Source: an uncultured Bacteroidales bacterium
Lineage (GTDB): Bacteria > Bacteroidota > Bacteroidia > Bacteroidales > UBA932
Direction of reading: 5' to 3'
NCBI GenBank assembly: GCA_934700615.1
Contig: CAKUXR010000043.1
Location: 1-14,207, forward strand
DNA length: 14,207 nt
Part shown: one piece after another, positions 7,326-13,714 of the stretch
Layout of the letters: every line of letters starts with the position of its first letter
How positions within the stretch are numbered: position 1 is the stretch's first letter
The notes under the pieces: generated by a model
Database searches by the model: none
The model's input: the letters and a program-made list of their open reading frames with translations, nothing else
What the model was told of the DNA's origin: nothing
Program-made: the position numbers and the translations under genes

Positions 7326-8408
7326 ATGACGATGACTATAAAGACCTTAACCCTTTCCCTTGTGTGTCTTCTTGCCCTGGGCTCCGTCCAGGCACAAGCA
7401 CAACAACAAGATACATTGATAAGCAAGAGCAGAGCTTCGATTCTGGTTCCGCGTCCTGCTCTGCAGCCGATAAAGTCTCTGGACCCGAGTTCAGCGACTC
7501 CCATTGACACTCTCGATACGGGAAACCCCGCCGTCAAGATTCTGCTGCTGGAGAATTTTACATGGAAGTATTACAAGGACCCTTCCGTATCGCTCCAGTC
7601 GGAGATATACAACACTTATTGGGATGATGTTTCTCCGAATCCCTACAGAATGGATGTCAAGGACCTTCAGGATGATATTTCACTGTGGCTGGTGGACTCG
7701 CTCGGCGGGTATCATTGTCCTTATCAGACAAAGGTCTATTCTCCTTTCGGATATCGTCGCGGACGCAGGCACAATGGTGTCGATCTGCCTCTGAAGACAG
7801 GCACTCCGGTAGTTGCCGCCTTCTCAGGAAAGGTCAGAATGTCAAGGTATTACAAGGGTTTCGGTAATCTTGTCGTCATTCGTCACGAGAATGGGCTCGA
7901 GACTTTCTACGCCCATCTTTCGAAGCGTCTTGTCAATGTCGGTGATTGGGTTTCTGCAGGCCAGCAGATAGGTCTCGGCGGTTCGACCGGCAGATCTACC
8001 GGCGCCCATCTCCATTTCGAGACAAGGTACTGCGGTTTCGCTTTCGACCCCCAGTGGATCATTGACTTCGAGTCAGGCACTTTGCGTCATCGTCTCTTCA
8101 TCCTGAAAAAGAGGTTCCTGAATGCCGGCAGCAAGTACTTCCCTACCGATGATGAGGAGGACTATCTCATCATGAAAGAGGATTCGACCATGTATGCCGC
8201 ACGTGCGGCGGAGCAGGAACTTCGTGAGAAGGAGGCTGCGGCGCGTGCCGCCGAGCTTGCCAAGGCACAGTATTACAAGATCCGCTCCGGTGATACGCTG
8301 GGCTCGATTGCCATAAAGTATCATACCACTGTGAGCAAGCTTTGCGCCCTGAACGGTATCACGACGAGGACAACTCTCCGCATCGGAAGGTCAATACGTG
8401 TAAGATAA
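7326..8408 (+). CDS. Secreted M23 metallopeptidase with C-terminal LysM domain
   Basis: A 360-residue exported peptidoglycan hydrolase. A signal peptide covers about residues 1-25 (hydrophobic LTLSLVCLLALG, then VQAQA). A family-unspecific region follows (about 26-135), then an M23/LytM domain (136-240) with the full zinc and catalytic set: His149 and Asp153 (HNGVD), His197 (YAHLS), His228 and His230 (AHLHFE). A charged Ala/Glu-rich helix (285-313) leads to a LysM peptidoglycan-binding domain (316-360, YKIRSGDTLGSIA). It is likely an active periplasmic or surface endopeptidase. The reading frame extends far upstream into the mutase gene, but the signal peptide fixes the start at 7326, or at the ATG two codons later. 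A strong terminator follows at 8431-8463. No promoter was recognised; nested hairpins sit just upstream. Confidence 0.92.
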   Translation: MTMTIKTLTLSLVCLLALGSVQAQAQQQDTLISKSRASILVPRPALQPIKSLDPSSATPIDTLDTGNPAVKILLLENFTWKYYKDPSVSLQSEIYNTYWDDVSPNPYRMDVKDLQDDISLWLVDSLGGYHCPYQTKVYSPFGYRRGRRHNGVDLPLKTGTPVVAAFSGKVRMSRYYKGFGNLVVIRHENGLETFYAHLSKRLVNVGDWVSAGQQIGLGGSTGRSTGAHLHFETRYCGFAFDPQWIIDFESGTLRHRLFILKKRFLNAGSKYFPTDDEEDYLIMKEDSTMYAARAAEQELREKEAAARAAELAKAQYYKIRSGDTLGSIAIKYHTTVSKLCALNGITTRTTLRIGRSIRVR

Positions 8409-8430
8409 GATTCGGTTCACCATATGATAG

Positions 8431-8463
8431 GGTTCCGCCTGTGTTCTGCAGGCGGGACCTTTT
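8431..8463 (+). terminator. Intrinsic terminator of the M23-LysM gene
   Basis: GGTTCCGCCTG (8431-8441) pairs over all 11 positions (one G-U) with CAGGCGGGACC (8449-8459), with a seven-base loop, followed by TTTT and then CGTTT. It begins 22 nt after the M23-LysM stop. The hairpin falls inside the nominal first codons of the following prenyltransferase reading frame, which argues against that frame's ATG being a true start. Confidence 0.88.
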
Positions 8464-9062
8464 CGTTTATATTCGCCGTGCTTGGTGTAGCCTGTGCGCA
8501 TCTTGCGATGAATCTTACTGATGATTATTTCGATTATAAGGTGGACATGCTCGGAGACAGGGACAAGGTCATCCGTCATGGTTTCCGTGCGATGCTTGTA
8601 AAGTATCCATATCTTACTGACGGCTCAGAGACATTGAAAAGTACCGCCCGCGCGATAGCGGCCTTTACTCTCGTAGCTCTCTGTTGCTGCGGCGTCATTC
8701 TGGCCGACCGCCAGGAGACTCCGGTCTTCGCGCCGATGGGGCTGTGGTGGATCGGGGTGATTGTCCTGTGCTGCGCTTTCTTCGGGGTGTTCTATTCTGC
8801 GCCTCCGGTCAAATTGGCCTACAGGGGTTTAGGCGAGCCGGTCATCGGCATCATCTTCGGTCCGCTGGTCATGATGGGGGTCTATTACGCGTCCTGCGGA
8901 CAGATGGACCTCAGTGTAGCATTGACAAGTATTCCGGTGGGGCTTCTGGTGATGAACATCCTGTTTACCCACAGTTTCATCGAGATGGCGGGCGAAGAGA
9001 GGGCTGTCATGGATCTGGCGCCTGGCACAATCAAGGCCGGCATGACACTGAGGGTGAGATAG
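8464..9062 (+). pseudogene. Fragment of a UbiA/MenA-type prenyltransferase, truncated at both ends
   Basis: The intact family condenses a polyprenyl diphosphate with an aromatic acid in the membrane (MenA makes demethylmenaquinone). The fragment keeps the first Asp-rich motif, NLTDDYFDYKVD, and the conserved run around YSAPPVKLAYRGLGEPVIG, with several membrane helices. It lacks the usual N-terminal ARP-type region and first helix. It stops just after the second motif region (KAGMTLRVR), so the last few helices, roughly 75-90 residues, are missing. The only ATG (8424) lies before a terminator hairpin, so those first codons are probably not part of the old gene. No frameshift is visible in about 200 codons, implying a recent truncation. 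A functional short protein cannot be excluded. Sequence past the stop does not resume the family in any frame I checked. Confidence 0.7.
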
Positions 9063-9362
9063 TTTGCCGCGGCGGGACGGTGTTGACGGCGGGACGGCGA
9101 CAGTTCTGACTCAGTGCCAGCCCCGTGGCGGGACGACGCCACACTTGATTTTGTAATAAGCTGAAAATCAAATATTTGTATTTTAGGGCGTGGATTTTCG
9201 ACCAAAAAAAGGCCGCGATTCCACGCTCTTTATATATGTCCATTGATTATCAATGACTTACAAGGGACCCCGTGGCACCGTCCCGACAGAGGGTAAGCGT
9301 CTGCGCGGTTACGGCCCTCCTGGCGCGCCGTAAGCATCTCCGAGATTACGAAAACCGCCGTA
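9063..9362. repeat. Repeat-rich 300-nt spacer without a gene
   Basis: No coding sequence is supported here. GGCGGGACGG occurs at 9071-9080 and 9088-9097, with GGCGGGACGA at 9127-9136. CGGGACGGTG (9073-9082) is inverted as CACCGTCCCG (9276-9285). CCCCGTGGC occurs directly at 9121-9129 and 9268-9276. An AT-rich centre carries a long hairpin at 9187-9228 and a small palindromic hairpin CATTGATTATCAATG (9241-9255). The mix of GC-rich ends around an AT-rich core suggests a decayed small element next to the truncated prenyltransferase (inference). Confidence 0.5.
9187..9228. other. Imperfect hairpin, possible bidirectional terminator
   Basis: GGGCGTGGA pairs with TCCACGCTC (one G-U). The inner sequences partly pair (TCG/CGA, CC/GG) around an A7 loop, and CTTTATATAT follows on the plus strand. 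It lies between two convergent frames, so a terminator role is possible, but the interrupted stem is unusual. A structured element within a repeat is the alternative. Confidence 0.4.
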
Positions 9363-11039
9363 CTAGTAATTGATGATGCGGAGCTCGTCTGGAGAATAGA
9401 GAATACTGTCAATGAAATCAGGCGCGATGTGCGCAAGTGCGATAAACGCGAGCAGCATTGTCAATGCCAGTAAAACGGCGCCTATGCAGGACCACTTCAG
9501 AACCTTTCGCCAGTTCGGCTTATTCTTGGAAAAACGACCTGAAATGGTCTTGATGACCTTACCGGACTTGTCAGACGCAGGCTTGGCCACAGGTGAAGCC
9601 GATGCACTTGAACCCTTATCCGCATTACCCTGCCCAGCCGCCGGCATGTCACTCACGGACTCAGCTGCAGTTCCCTCTCCTGCAACAGCAGCCCCGGCAA
9701 ACTCTTCGACATTTGCCGCCGTGGCAGCACCTTCAGCATCTGACGACTCTTCAACATTTGCAGTCATTGCAGCATCGTCAGCCCCGGCAGACTCTTCAAC
9801 CTTCTGACCAGCCACAGGACTCCCAGCCGCATATACCTGTCCGTCCATAACATCCACAACCGCATCTCCGACACATTCTCCGGAAACAACTGCCGCATCA
9901 GCCTTCTGACCAGCCGCAACTTCCTTACCTCGCTTACCAGCCGCCTCAGCACCATCTCTGCCAGAAACACTGTCAATGTAATTGTCAGCCGCCTCAGAAG
10001 CCTCAGCACCAGATTCATTGTCAATGATATCCGACGTAGCAGCATTAGACTCAGCACTCGCATTGACCTGAGAACCGGAAGCCGGAACCTCTGTTGACTC
10101 CACCTGAGAGCCGTTGGTATCCCCAGTCTTGGCAGCTGAAGAAGCCGCCTCATTATCATCAGAAGCAACGGCCTCAGCAGCAGAATCAGTTCCGGCCTCT
10201 AAACCGGCATTGACATCAGAACCACTTTCGGTTCCGGAAGTCTCGGCCCCAGCAGCAAAATGCGGTCCGGAATACATCCCGGCATTGACATCAGAACCAC
10301 TTTCGACATCAGATGTCCCGGCAGTACGGACTCCGGCATCAACATTCTCTGTATCAGAACTTTCTGCAGCCACATCGGCATCAGACTCCTCTGACGGCAC
10401 CTCAGTCTCGATAGAAGACGCAACGGCCGACTCAGAAACCGACACCTCACGGACAGGGATATTGACCTTCACGGCAACATTGGCCTCAGAAGTGAGGAAA
10501 TCGTGAACCGAATCAGGAATAACATTGACATTGACCTCACCCGCAGCGGTTTCTTCCGGATTCAGGATTCCGCGAAGCGCCGCCATTGTCGCGGAAACTT
10601 CCGCAGGCGTCTCCTCGTGCGTTTTCAGCGATATCGGTTCGAGGCCGAATCCTTCAGGATAGATATCCAGGTCTTCGTCAGCTACGAAGAAGAAATAGTT
10701 CTCTCTCGTCGCGCGAAGTTTGCCGAGTCCGGGGAAGACAATCGACTTGCGGGTCTCAAGAACGTGACGCATCTCGTGGAGGAACTCGCGGATAATGCGC
10801 GAAGCAGTCTCGATATCGAGGTTATTGCATTTCGCGTAAAAGTCAATGAGAAGGCTGTCGTCTCCAGTACCTTTCTGCCTGAAACTCAGCCTTTTATATG
10901 GCGGATTTATGGTATAGCCCTTATCAGAGAAAACAGAAGGAACCATCTCGGCGACGAATGTTCCGACGCCGGGCAGAGAGACTTCATCTTTGTCAAGAAT
11001 CAGTTCCTTGACCATTTTGGACAGGAGATCTATATCCAT
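9363..11039 (-). CDS. Membrane-anchored HU-CCDC81-type protein with long low-complexity linker
   Basis: A 558-residue protein in three parts. Residues 1 to about 150 look like the paired bacterial HU-CCDC81 domains (HU-like folds; cues are DEVSLPGVGTF and SIVFPGLGKLRA). Residues about 155-500 form an Ala/Ser/Glu/Asp-rich low-complexity segment with short repeats such as ESGSDVNAG. A single membrane helix (about 517-538) precedes a short tail ending RIINY. In Bacteroidota such HU domains are often joined through a helix to a SPOR domain that binds denuded peptidoglycan at division sites. Here no SPOR domain follows, and the order suggests the HU domains and linker lie on one side and only about 20 residues on the other. 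A role in linking nucleoid or envelope is speculation. A -7 box lies about 170 nt upstream, overlapping the divergent tRNA promoter region. Confidence 0.8.
   Translation of the reverse strand: MDIDLLSKMVKELILDKDEVSLPGVGTFVAEMVPSVFSDKGYTINPPYKRLSFRQKGTGDDSLLIDFYAKCNNLDIETASRIIREFLHEMRHVLETRKSIVFPGLGKLRATRENYFFFVADEDLDIYPEGFGLEPISLKTHEETPAEVSATMAALRGILNPEETAAGEVNVNVIPDSVHDFLTSEANVAVKVNIPVREVSVSESAVASSIETEVPSEESDADVAAESSDTENVDAGVRTAGTSDVESGSDVNAGMYSGPHFAAGAETSGTESGSDVNAGLEAGTDSAAEAVASDDNEAASSAAKTGDTNGSQVESTEVPASGSQVNASAESNAATSDIIDNESGAEASEAADNYIDSVSGRDGAEAAGKRGKEVAAGQKADAAVVSGECVGDAVVDVMDGQVYAAGSPVAGQKVEESAGADDAAMTANVEESSDAEGAATAANVEEFAGAAVAGEGTAAESVSDMPAAGQGNADKGSSASASPVAKPASDKSGKVIKTISGRFSKNKPNWRKVLKWSCIGAVLLALTMLLAFIALAHIAPDFIDSILYSPDELRIINY
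10204..10305. repeat. 27-bp direct repeat inside the HU-CCDC81 linker
   Basis: Positions 10204-10230 and 10279-10305 are identical, 75 bp apart, and keep the reading frame (both encode ESGSDVNAG). Each copy contains a CATTGAC heptamer. Less exact repeats around 9690-9830 also encode Ala/Glu-rich units. This points to recent in-frame expansion of the linker. Confidence 0.85.
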
Positions 11040-11210
11040 ATCAATTTCAGATTACGCAAGTGTTCCCCAAAGGCAGCACTCTTAAAACGATTATAGCGAA
11101 AAACAGGCTTGAAAATGTCTAAAACACGATAAAAATCATAACTGATTAAGTTTCAGAGCGATATCTTTTATCGGGATGATTCTTGCAGTCTGTTTCCGAA
11201 CTTTTCTGCA

Positions 11211-11218
11211 CAAAGTTA
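11211..11218 (-). promoter_or_regulatory. -7 box upstream of the HU-CCDC81 gene
   Basis: Minus-strand TAACTTTG matches TAnnTTTG and would start transcription near 11205, giving a leader of about 165 nt. No good TTTG is seen at the expected -33 distance. The putative start region lies back to back with the tRNA-Asn promoter, whose -33 box begins 20 bp away. Confidence 0.5.
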
Positions 11219-11238
11219 GCAAAAAAATGCAAAAAAAA

Positions 11239-11269
11239 TTTGGAAACAAAAGATTTTGTCGTACCTTTG
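11239..11269 (+). promoter_or_regulatory. Promoter of the tRNA-Asn/tRNA-Val operon
   Basis: TTTG (11239-11242), a 19-nt spacer and TACCTTTG (11262-11269) form a full match to the Bacteroidota promoter. CAATCCC follows directly (11270-11276), as in the other two tRNA promoters here. The leader to the tRNA is about 31 nt. Confidence 0.88.
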
Positions 11270-11300
11270 CAATCCCGAAACAAAACAACGGGTGACAAAT

Positions 11301-11374
11301 TCCTGAATAGCTCAGTTGGTTAGAGCATCTGACTGTTAATCAGAGGGTCCCAGGTTCAAGTCCTGGTTCAGGAG
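11301..11374 (+). tRNA. tRNA-Asn (anticodon GUU)
   Basis: Cloverleaf with acceptor TCCTGAA/TTCAGGA and discriminator G. The anticodon stem TCTGA/TCAGA encloses loop CTGTTAA, giving GTT (Asn). The T loop is GGTTCAAGTCC and the D arm AGCTCAGTTGGTTAGAGC. CCA is not encoded. It is the first of two tRNAs in one transcript. Confidence 0.97.
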
Positions 11375-11385
11375 CAAGTTTGTTT

Positions 11386-11460
11386 GGGAGCATAGCTCAG
11401 TTGGTTCAGAGCGTCTGCCTTACAAGCAGAGGGTCGGGGGTTCGACTCCCTCTGCTCCCA
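11386..11460 (+). tRNA. tRNA-Val (anticodon UAC)
   Basis: Acceptor GGGAGCA/TGCTCCC with discriminator A. The anticodon stem TCTGC/GCAGA encloses CTTACAA, giving TAC (Val). The T arm carries GGTTCGACTCC. It starts 12 nt after tRNA-Asn and lacks its own promoter, so it is co-transcribed. CCA is not encoded. Confidence 0.97.
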
Positions 11461-11464
11461 CTAG

Positions 11465-11493
11465 AAAGGATGGCTATTCAGTCATCCTTTTTT
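11465..11493 (+). terminator. Terminator of the tRNA-Asn/Val operon
   Basis: AAAGGATG (11465-11472) pairs with CATCCTTT (11483-11490) and runs into six T residues. It sits four bases after the tRNA-Val discriminator base. Confidence 0.9.
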
Positions 11494-11609
11494 CGTATCC
11501 GGCAAGCGCATGAAAAGCCGCAAAAGTTTATGCGGGCCAACGGACAATTCCGTTCACACCTGCGCGACCCCGGAGCAAGATACTGACGACATTGAAAACA
11601 ACGGATCAT

Positions 11610-12176
11610 ATGGAATTTGACAACAGCGTTTCCCTGACGACGGACAGGGTTCTGCACATCATCTCGGAGCTCGGACCTGAAGAATTTGCAGCCAAAGTTC
11701 TGGCGGCAATCCCGTCTGATGTCAAGTCCGGCGACCTCGGCTGCGGCCGTATCCTCGCCGACTACTCGATAATGATCCAGACAAGGTACGTCCTCTGCGA
11801 CATCTACGAAGAAGGACCTGAAAACCTCGAAGATAGCGACAAGCCAATTGACAAAAACGCAGAAAGTGCAGCAATCACGGACAAGGCCAATGCCGCCGAA
11901 ACGGAAAACGGCACTCCCGCCGGAAATGTCCGACAGAAATACCGTATAGAGCTCAAATATGGCAAGATGAACAGCCGCATCGCAGACATCCTCTACTGCG
12001 GAATGTTCCTGGCAGCATTCTGGTTCGCAGGAAACATGACCATCTACACCGGAATCCTCGCAGCCATGCTCGTCGTCGCAGCCGGCTATCTCCTCATCTC
12101 ATCCGCCCGATACAAGTTCGGCAAAAAACAATGCGCGGAAATCGCCGAAAGCATCGAAAAGACGCTGGGCGCGTAG
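11610..12176 (+). CDS. Hypothetical membrane protein with two C-terminal helices
   Basis: I do not recognise this 188-residue protein. Residues about 1-65 look globular and helical. About 66-105 is a hydrophilic Glu/Asp/Lys-rich linker. Two membrane helices follow near 125-140 and 145-163 (AAFWFAGNM between them is a likely turn), and a soluble tail with KKQCAEIAESIEK ends the protein. Both ends are therefore probably cytoplasmic. The start chosen is the ATG at 11610; an in-frame TTG at 11592 would add six residues. It stops only seven bases from the convergent rimM stop. No promoter matching the consensus was found upstream; a short hairpin (CCGCA/TGCGG, 11518-11536) lies in the gap after the tRNA terminator. 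Confidence 0.7.
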   Translation: MEFDNSVSLTTDRVLHIISELGPEEFAAKVLAAIPSDVKSGDLGCGRILADYSIMIQTRYVLCDIYEEGPENLEDSDKPIDKNAESAAITDKANAAETENGTPAGNVRQKYRIELKYGKMNSRIADILYCGMFLAAFWFAGNMTIYTGILAAMLVVAAGYLLISSARYKFGKKQCAEIAESIEKTLGA

Positions 12177-12183
12177 CTGACGT

Positions 12184-12705
12184 CTAAAAAAGCCCCTCAG
12201 GGATTTTCATCGTAAGCACCTGGTGTTCTTCGTCAATGTCAATGACAAGTTCATCATGGAGCGGAATCATGGCCTGCTCGCCGGAAGCCATATCTACGTA
12301 AAGGCAAGGGTTGCCCGGAATGTCCTCAAAATCAGAAATCGTTCCGCAGTCAGCACCATGCTCGTCACAAAGCTTCCATCCCACCAACATTGAAAAATCC
12401 CCTTCTCCTTCTTCCATCACATCCTCATAACAGGCAGCATTGACATAAACAGGCTGTCCCACAATCTCTTCCGCATCCTCGAAAGAGCGGATATCGTTCA
12501 GTCGGACCAATGCCTTGTCGGTGCCTCTCAGGACGAGAGTTTCGATAAAAAAAGGAACCGGCAGTCCATCGGAATAGATGAACACCGGTTCGTGAATGTC
12601 AATGTCAGCGGGCAGGATATCGCGGAAACTCATAAGAATTTCCCCATCAGTGCCGTTCGATTTTACAATCCTGGCGGCCTGAATCAGATCAATGCCCTCC
12701 AACAT
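12184..12705 (-). CDS. rimM: Ribosome maturation factor RimM
   Basis: Assists assembly of the 30S head during 16S rRNA maturation, binding near S19. At 173 residues it has the usual length. The N-terminal barrel starts IQAARIVKSNGTDGEILMSF (about 8-27), a divergent form of the family's GxIxxxHGxxGE pattern in which the usual His is Asn. The C-terminal PRC-like barrel includes LVGWKL and GTISDFEDIPGNPCLYVD, then IPLHDELVIDID. The gene starts four bases after the rpsP stop, and this classic rpsP-rimM pairing is strong support. The last codons run into a T-rich stretch (CTTTTTTAG) after a short CCC/GGG hairpin, which may help end transcription. Confidence 0.92.
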   Translation of the reverse strand: MLEGIDLIQAARIVKSNGTDGEILMSFRDILPADIDIHEPVFIYSDGLPVPFFIETLVLRGTDKALVRLNDIRSFEDAEEIVGQPVYVNAACYEDVMEEGEGDFSMLVGWKLCDEHGADCGTISDFEDIPGNPCLYVDMASGEQAMIPLHDELVIDIDEEHQVLTMKIPEGLF

Positions 12706-12709
12706 GGAA

Positions 12710-13261
12710 TTAAGCCTCCTGTGCAGGTGCTTCTGCAGCTGCTTCCTCAGCAGCCTTTGCGGCAGCAGCCTCTTCAGCAGCTTTTCTAGCAGCCTCTTCA
12801 GCCTCAGCCTTCTTCTTTGCGAGAGCCTCAGCCCTAGCCTCGTTAACCTTTACCTCAGCAGCCTCAGCAGCCTTTGCCTTGTCAGCAGCAGCCTTGTCAA
12901 GACCAAGTTTCTTAGCCTCGATCTTAGCGTCTCTCTGAGCTTTCCAGTCAGCGAACTTCTTGTCAGCCTGCTCCTGTGTAAGAGCGCCCTTGGCTACACC
13001 ACCTGCGAGATGCTTCTTGAGGAGAACACCTTCGTAAGAGAGAATACGACGGGCTACGAGTGTTGGTTCTGCACCAACGTTAAGCCATGCCAATGCTCTC
13101 TCGCCATCGAGGACGATAGTTGCAGGGTTTGTGTTAGGGTTGTAAGAGCCGATCTGCTCAATGTAACGACCATCGCGTGGTGAGCGTGCGTCTGCCACTA
13201 CAATGTGGAAGAATGCGAAATTCTTCTTACCGTGGCGCTGAAGACGAATTTTAACAGCCAT
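12710..13261 (-). CDS. rpsP: 30S ribosomal protein S16 with long C-terminal tail
   Basis: The S16 domain occupies about residues 1-85 (MAVKIRLQRHGKKNFAFFHI; RSPRDGRYIEQIGSYNP). About 95 further residues make an Ala/Lys/Glu-rich, probably helical tail ending APAQEA. A tail of this type is known in Bacteroidota S16 proteins and roughly doubles the length of the E. coli protein (82 residues). Codon use differs from its neighbours: GCA/GCT/GCC Ala, GTT-AAC for Val-Asn and few rare codons, as expected for high expression. The ATG is preceded by an A-rich region without a Shine-Dalgarno, and a -7 box lies about 64 nt upstream. Confidence 0.96.
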   Translation of the reverse strand: MAVKIRLQRHGKKNFAFFHIVVADARSPRDGRYIEQIGSYNPNTNPATIVLDGERALAWLNVGAEPTLVARRILSYEGVLLKKHLAGGVAKGALTQEQADKKFADWKAQRDAKIEAKKLGLDKAAADKAKAAEAAEVKVNEARAEALAKKKAEAEEAARKAAEEAAAAKAAEEAAAEAPAQEA

Positions 13262-13324
13262 TGTAAGTCTGTTTTAATAATTTAACAAAAAAACCTAATG
13301 TATCCATCTCGTGGATAACGGACG

Positions 13325-13355
13325 CAAATTTAGGCATTTTCGGCGATATTATAAA
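13325..13355 (-). promoter_or_regulatory. Promoter of rpsP-rimM
   Basis: On the minus strand, TAAATTTG (13332-13325) fits TAnnTTTG. A near-match TTTA lies at the -33 position (13355-13352) with a 19-nt spacer. The predicted leader is about 55-60 nt. The rest of the 13262-13459 gap is AT-rich and holds the divergent tRNA-Leu promoter. Confidence 0.65.
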
Positions 13356-13393
13356 GGCTATTGAAAAAATTTATGAAAATTTTCGCAAAAAGT

Positions 13394-13424
13394 TTTGCAA
13401 ATCTAAAAACTATGCCTATCTTTG
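13394..13424 (+). promoter_or_regulatory. Promoter of tRNA-Leu
   Basis: TTTG (13394-13397), a 19-nt spacer and TATCTTTG (13417-13424) match the Bacteroidota consensus. CAATCCC (13425-13431) follows directly, as at the other two tRNA promoters. The leader is about 35 nt. Confidence 0.88.
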
Positions 13425-13459
13425 CAATCCCAAAGTGAAAGAGACATCATTCACAACAT

Positions 13460-13542
13460 GCGGATGTGGTGAAATGGTAGACACGCTACTTTGAGGGGGT
13501 AGTGGGCGTTGGCCTGTGTGAGTTCGAGTCTCACCATCCGCA
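13460..13542 (+). tRNA. tRNA-Leu (anticodon GAG)
   Basis: An 83-nt class II tRNA with a long variable arm. The acceptor is GCGGATG/CATCCGC with discriminator A. The anticodon stem CTACT/GGTAG (last pair U-G) encloses TTGAGGG, giving GAG (Leu). The variable arm is GGGCGTTGGCCT and the T loop GAGTTCGAGTCTC. CCA is not encoded. Confidence 0.95.
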
Positions 13543-13545
13543 CTG

Positions 13546-13577
13546 AAAAGCATCTGGATTAGTCCGGATGCTTTTTT
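13546..13577 (+). terminator. Terminator of tRNA-Leu
   Basis: AAAAGCATCTGGA pairs with TCCGGATGCTTTT across 13 positions (one G-U) around a TTAG loop, and the final T-run reaches six bases. It begins four bases after the tRNA. Confidence 0.92.
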
Positions 13578-13647
13578 CGTATATACCCGCGACACCCGTC
13601 GGCCGGAGCGTGAATCGAAGACTCGGCCCCGCTGTTATCCCAAGAAA

Positions 13648-13691
13648 AGCAATTTGCCCGGAAAAGCATGACATTTTCCGGACAAATTGCT
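13648..13691 (-). terminator. Long hairpin after the Rpn-family gene, probable terminator
   Basis: The left arm 13648-13665 and right arm 13674-13691 pair at 17 of 18 positions (AGCAATTTG/CAAATTGCT, one C-A mismatch, CCGGAAAA/TTTTCCGG) around an eight-base loop. It starts 23 nt after the stop of the minus-strand gene and is followed on that strand by TTTTC. A terminator for that gene is the simplest reading, although the T-run is short and the stem unusually long. Confidence 0.65.
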
Positions 13692-13714
13692 GAATGATAT
13701 TTCTCTAAACAAGA

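Larger units (their letters stand above)
932..12604. repeat. Dispersed heptamer CATTGAC/GTCAATG, 29 copies counted by eye
   Basis: CATTGAC on the plus strand starts at 932, 1133, 1904, 1994, 2249, 7502, 8060, 8920, 10061, 10208, 10283, 10523, 10529 and 12438. GTCAATG starts at 2430, 3043, 3606, 4181, 4403, 5657, 7932, 9408, 9460, 9972, 10020, 10842, 12232, 12238 and 12598. In 22 cases the next base extends it to CATTGACA. All copies are inside coding sequence or the menA fragment. Most fall where Val-Asn (GTC AAT) or Ile-Asp (ATT GAC) is encoded. Confidence 0.7.

Noticed and set aside
10204..10305. Possible CRISPR-like direct repeat
   Set aside because: There are only two copies, they are in frame within a low-complexity coding linker, and there are no cas genes.
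11380..11586. Plus-strand 68-codon frame
   Set aside because: It covers tRNA-Val and its terminator; the peptide is a translation of the tRNA.
11592..11609. TTG start adding six residues to the two-helix protein
   Set aside because: An ATG at 11610 is available, and nothing upstream favours the TTG.
932..12604. CATTGAC as an FtsK-orienting polar sequence
   Set aside because: Copies are split almost evenly between strands, with no polarity across the window.
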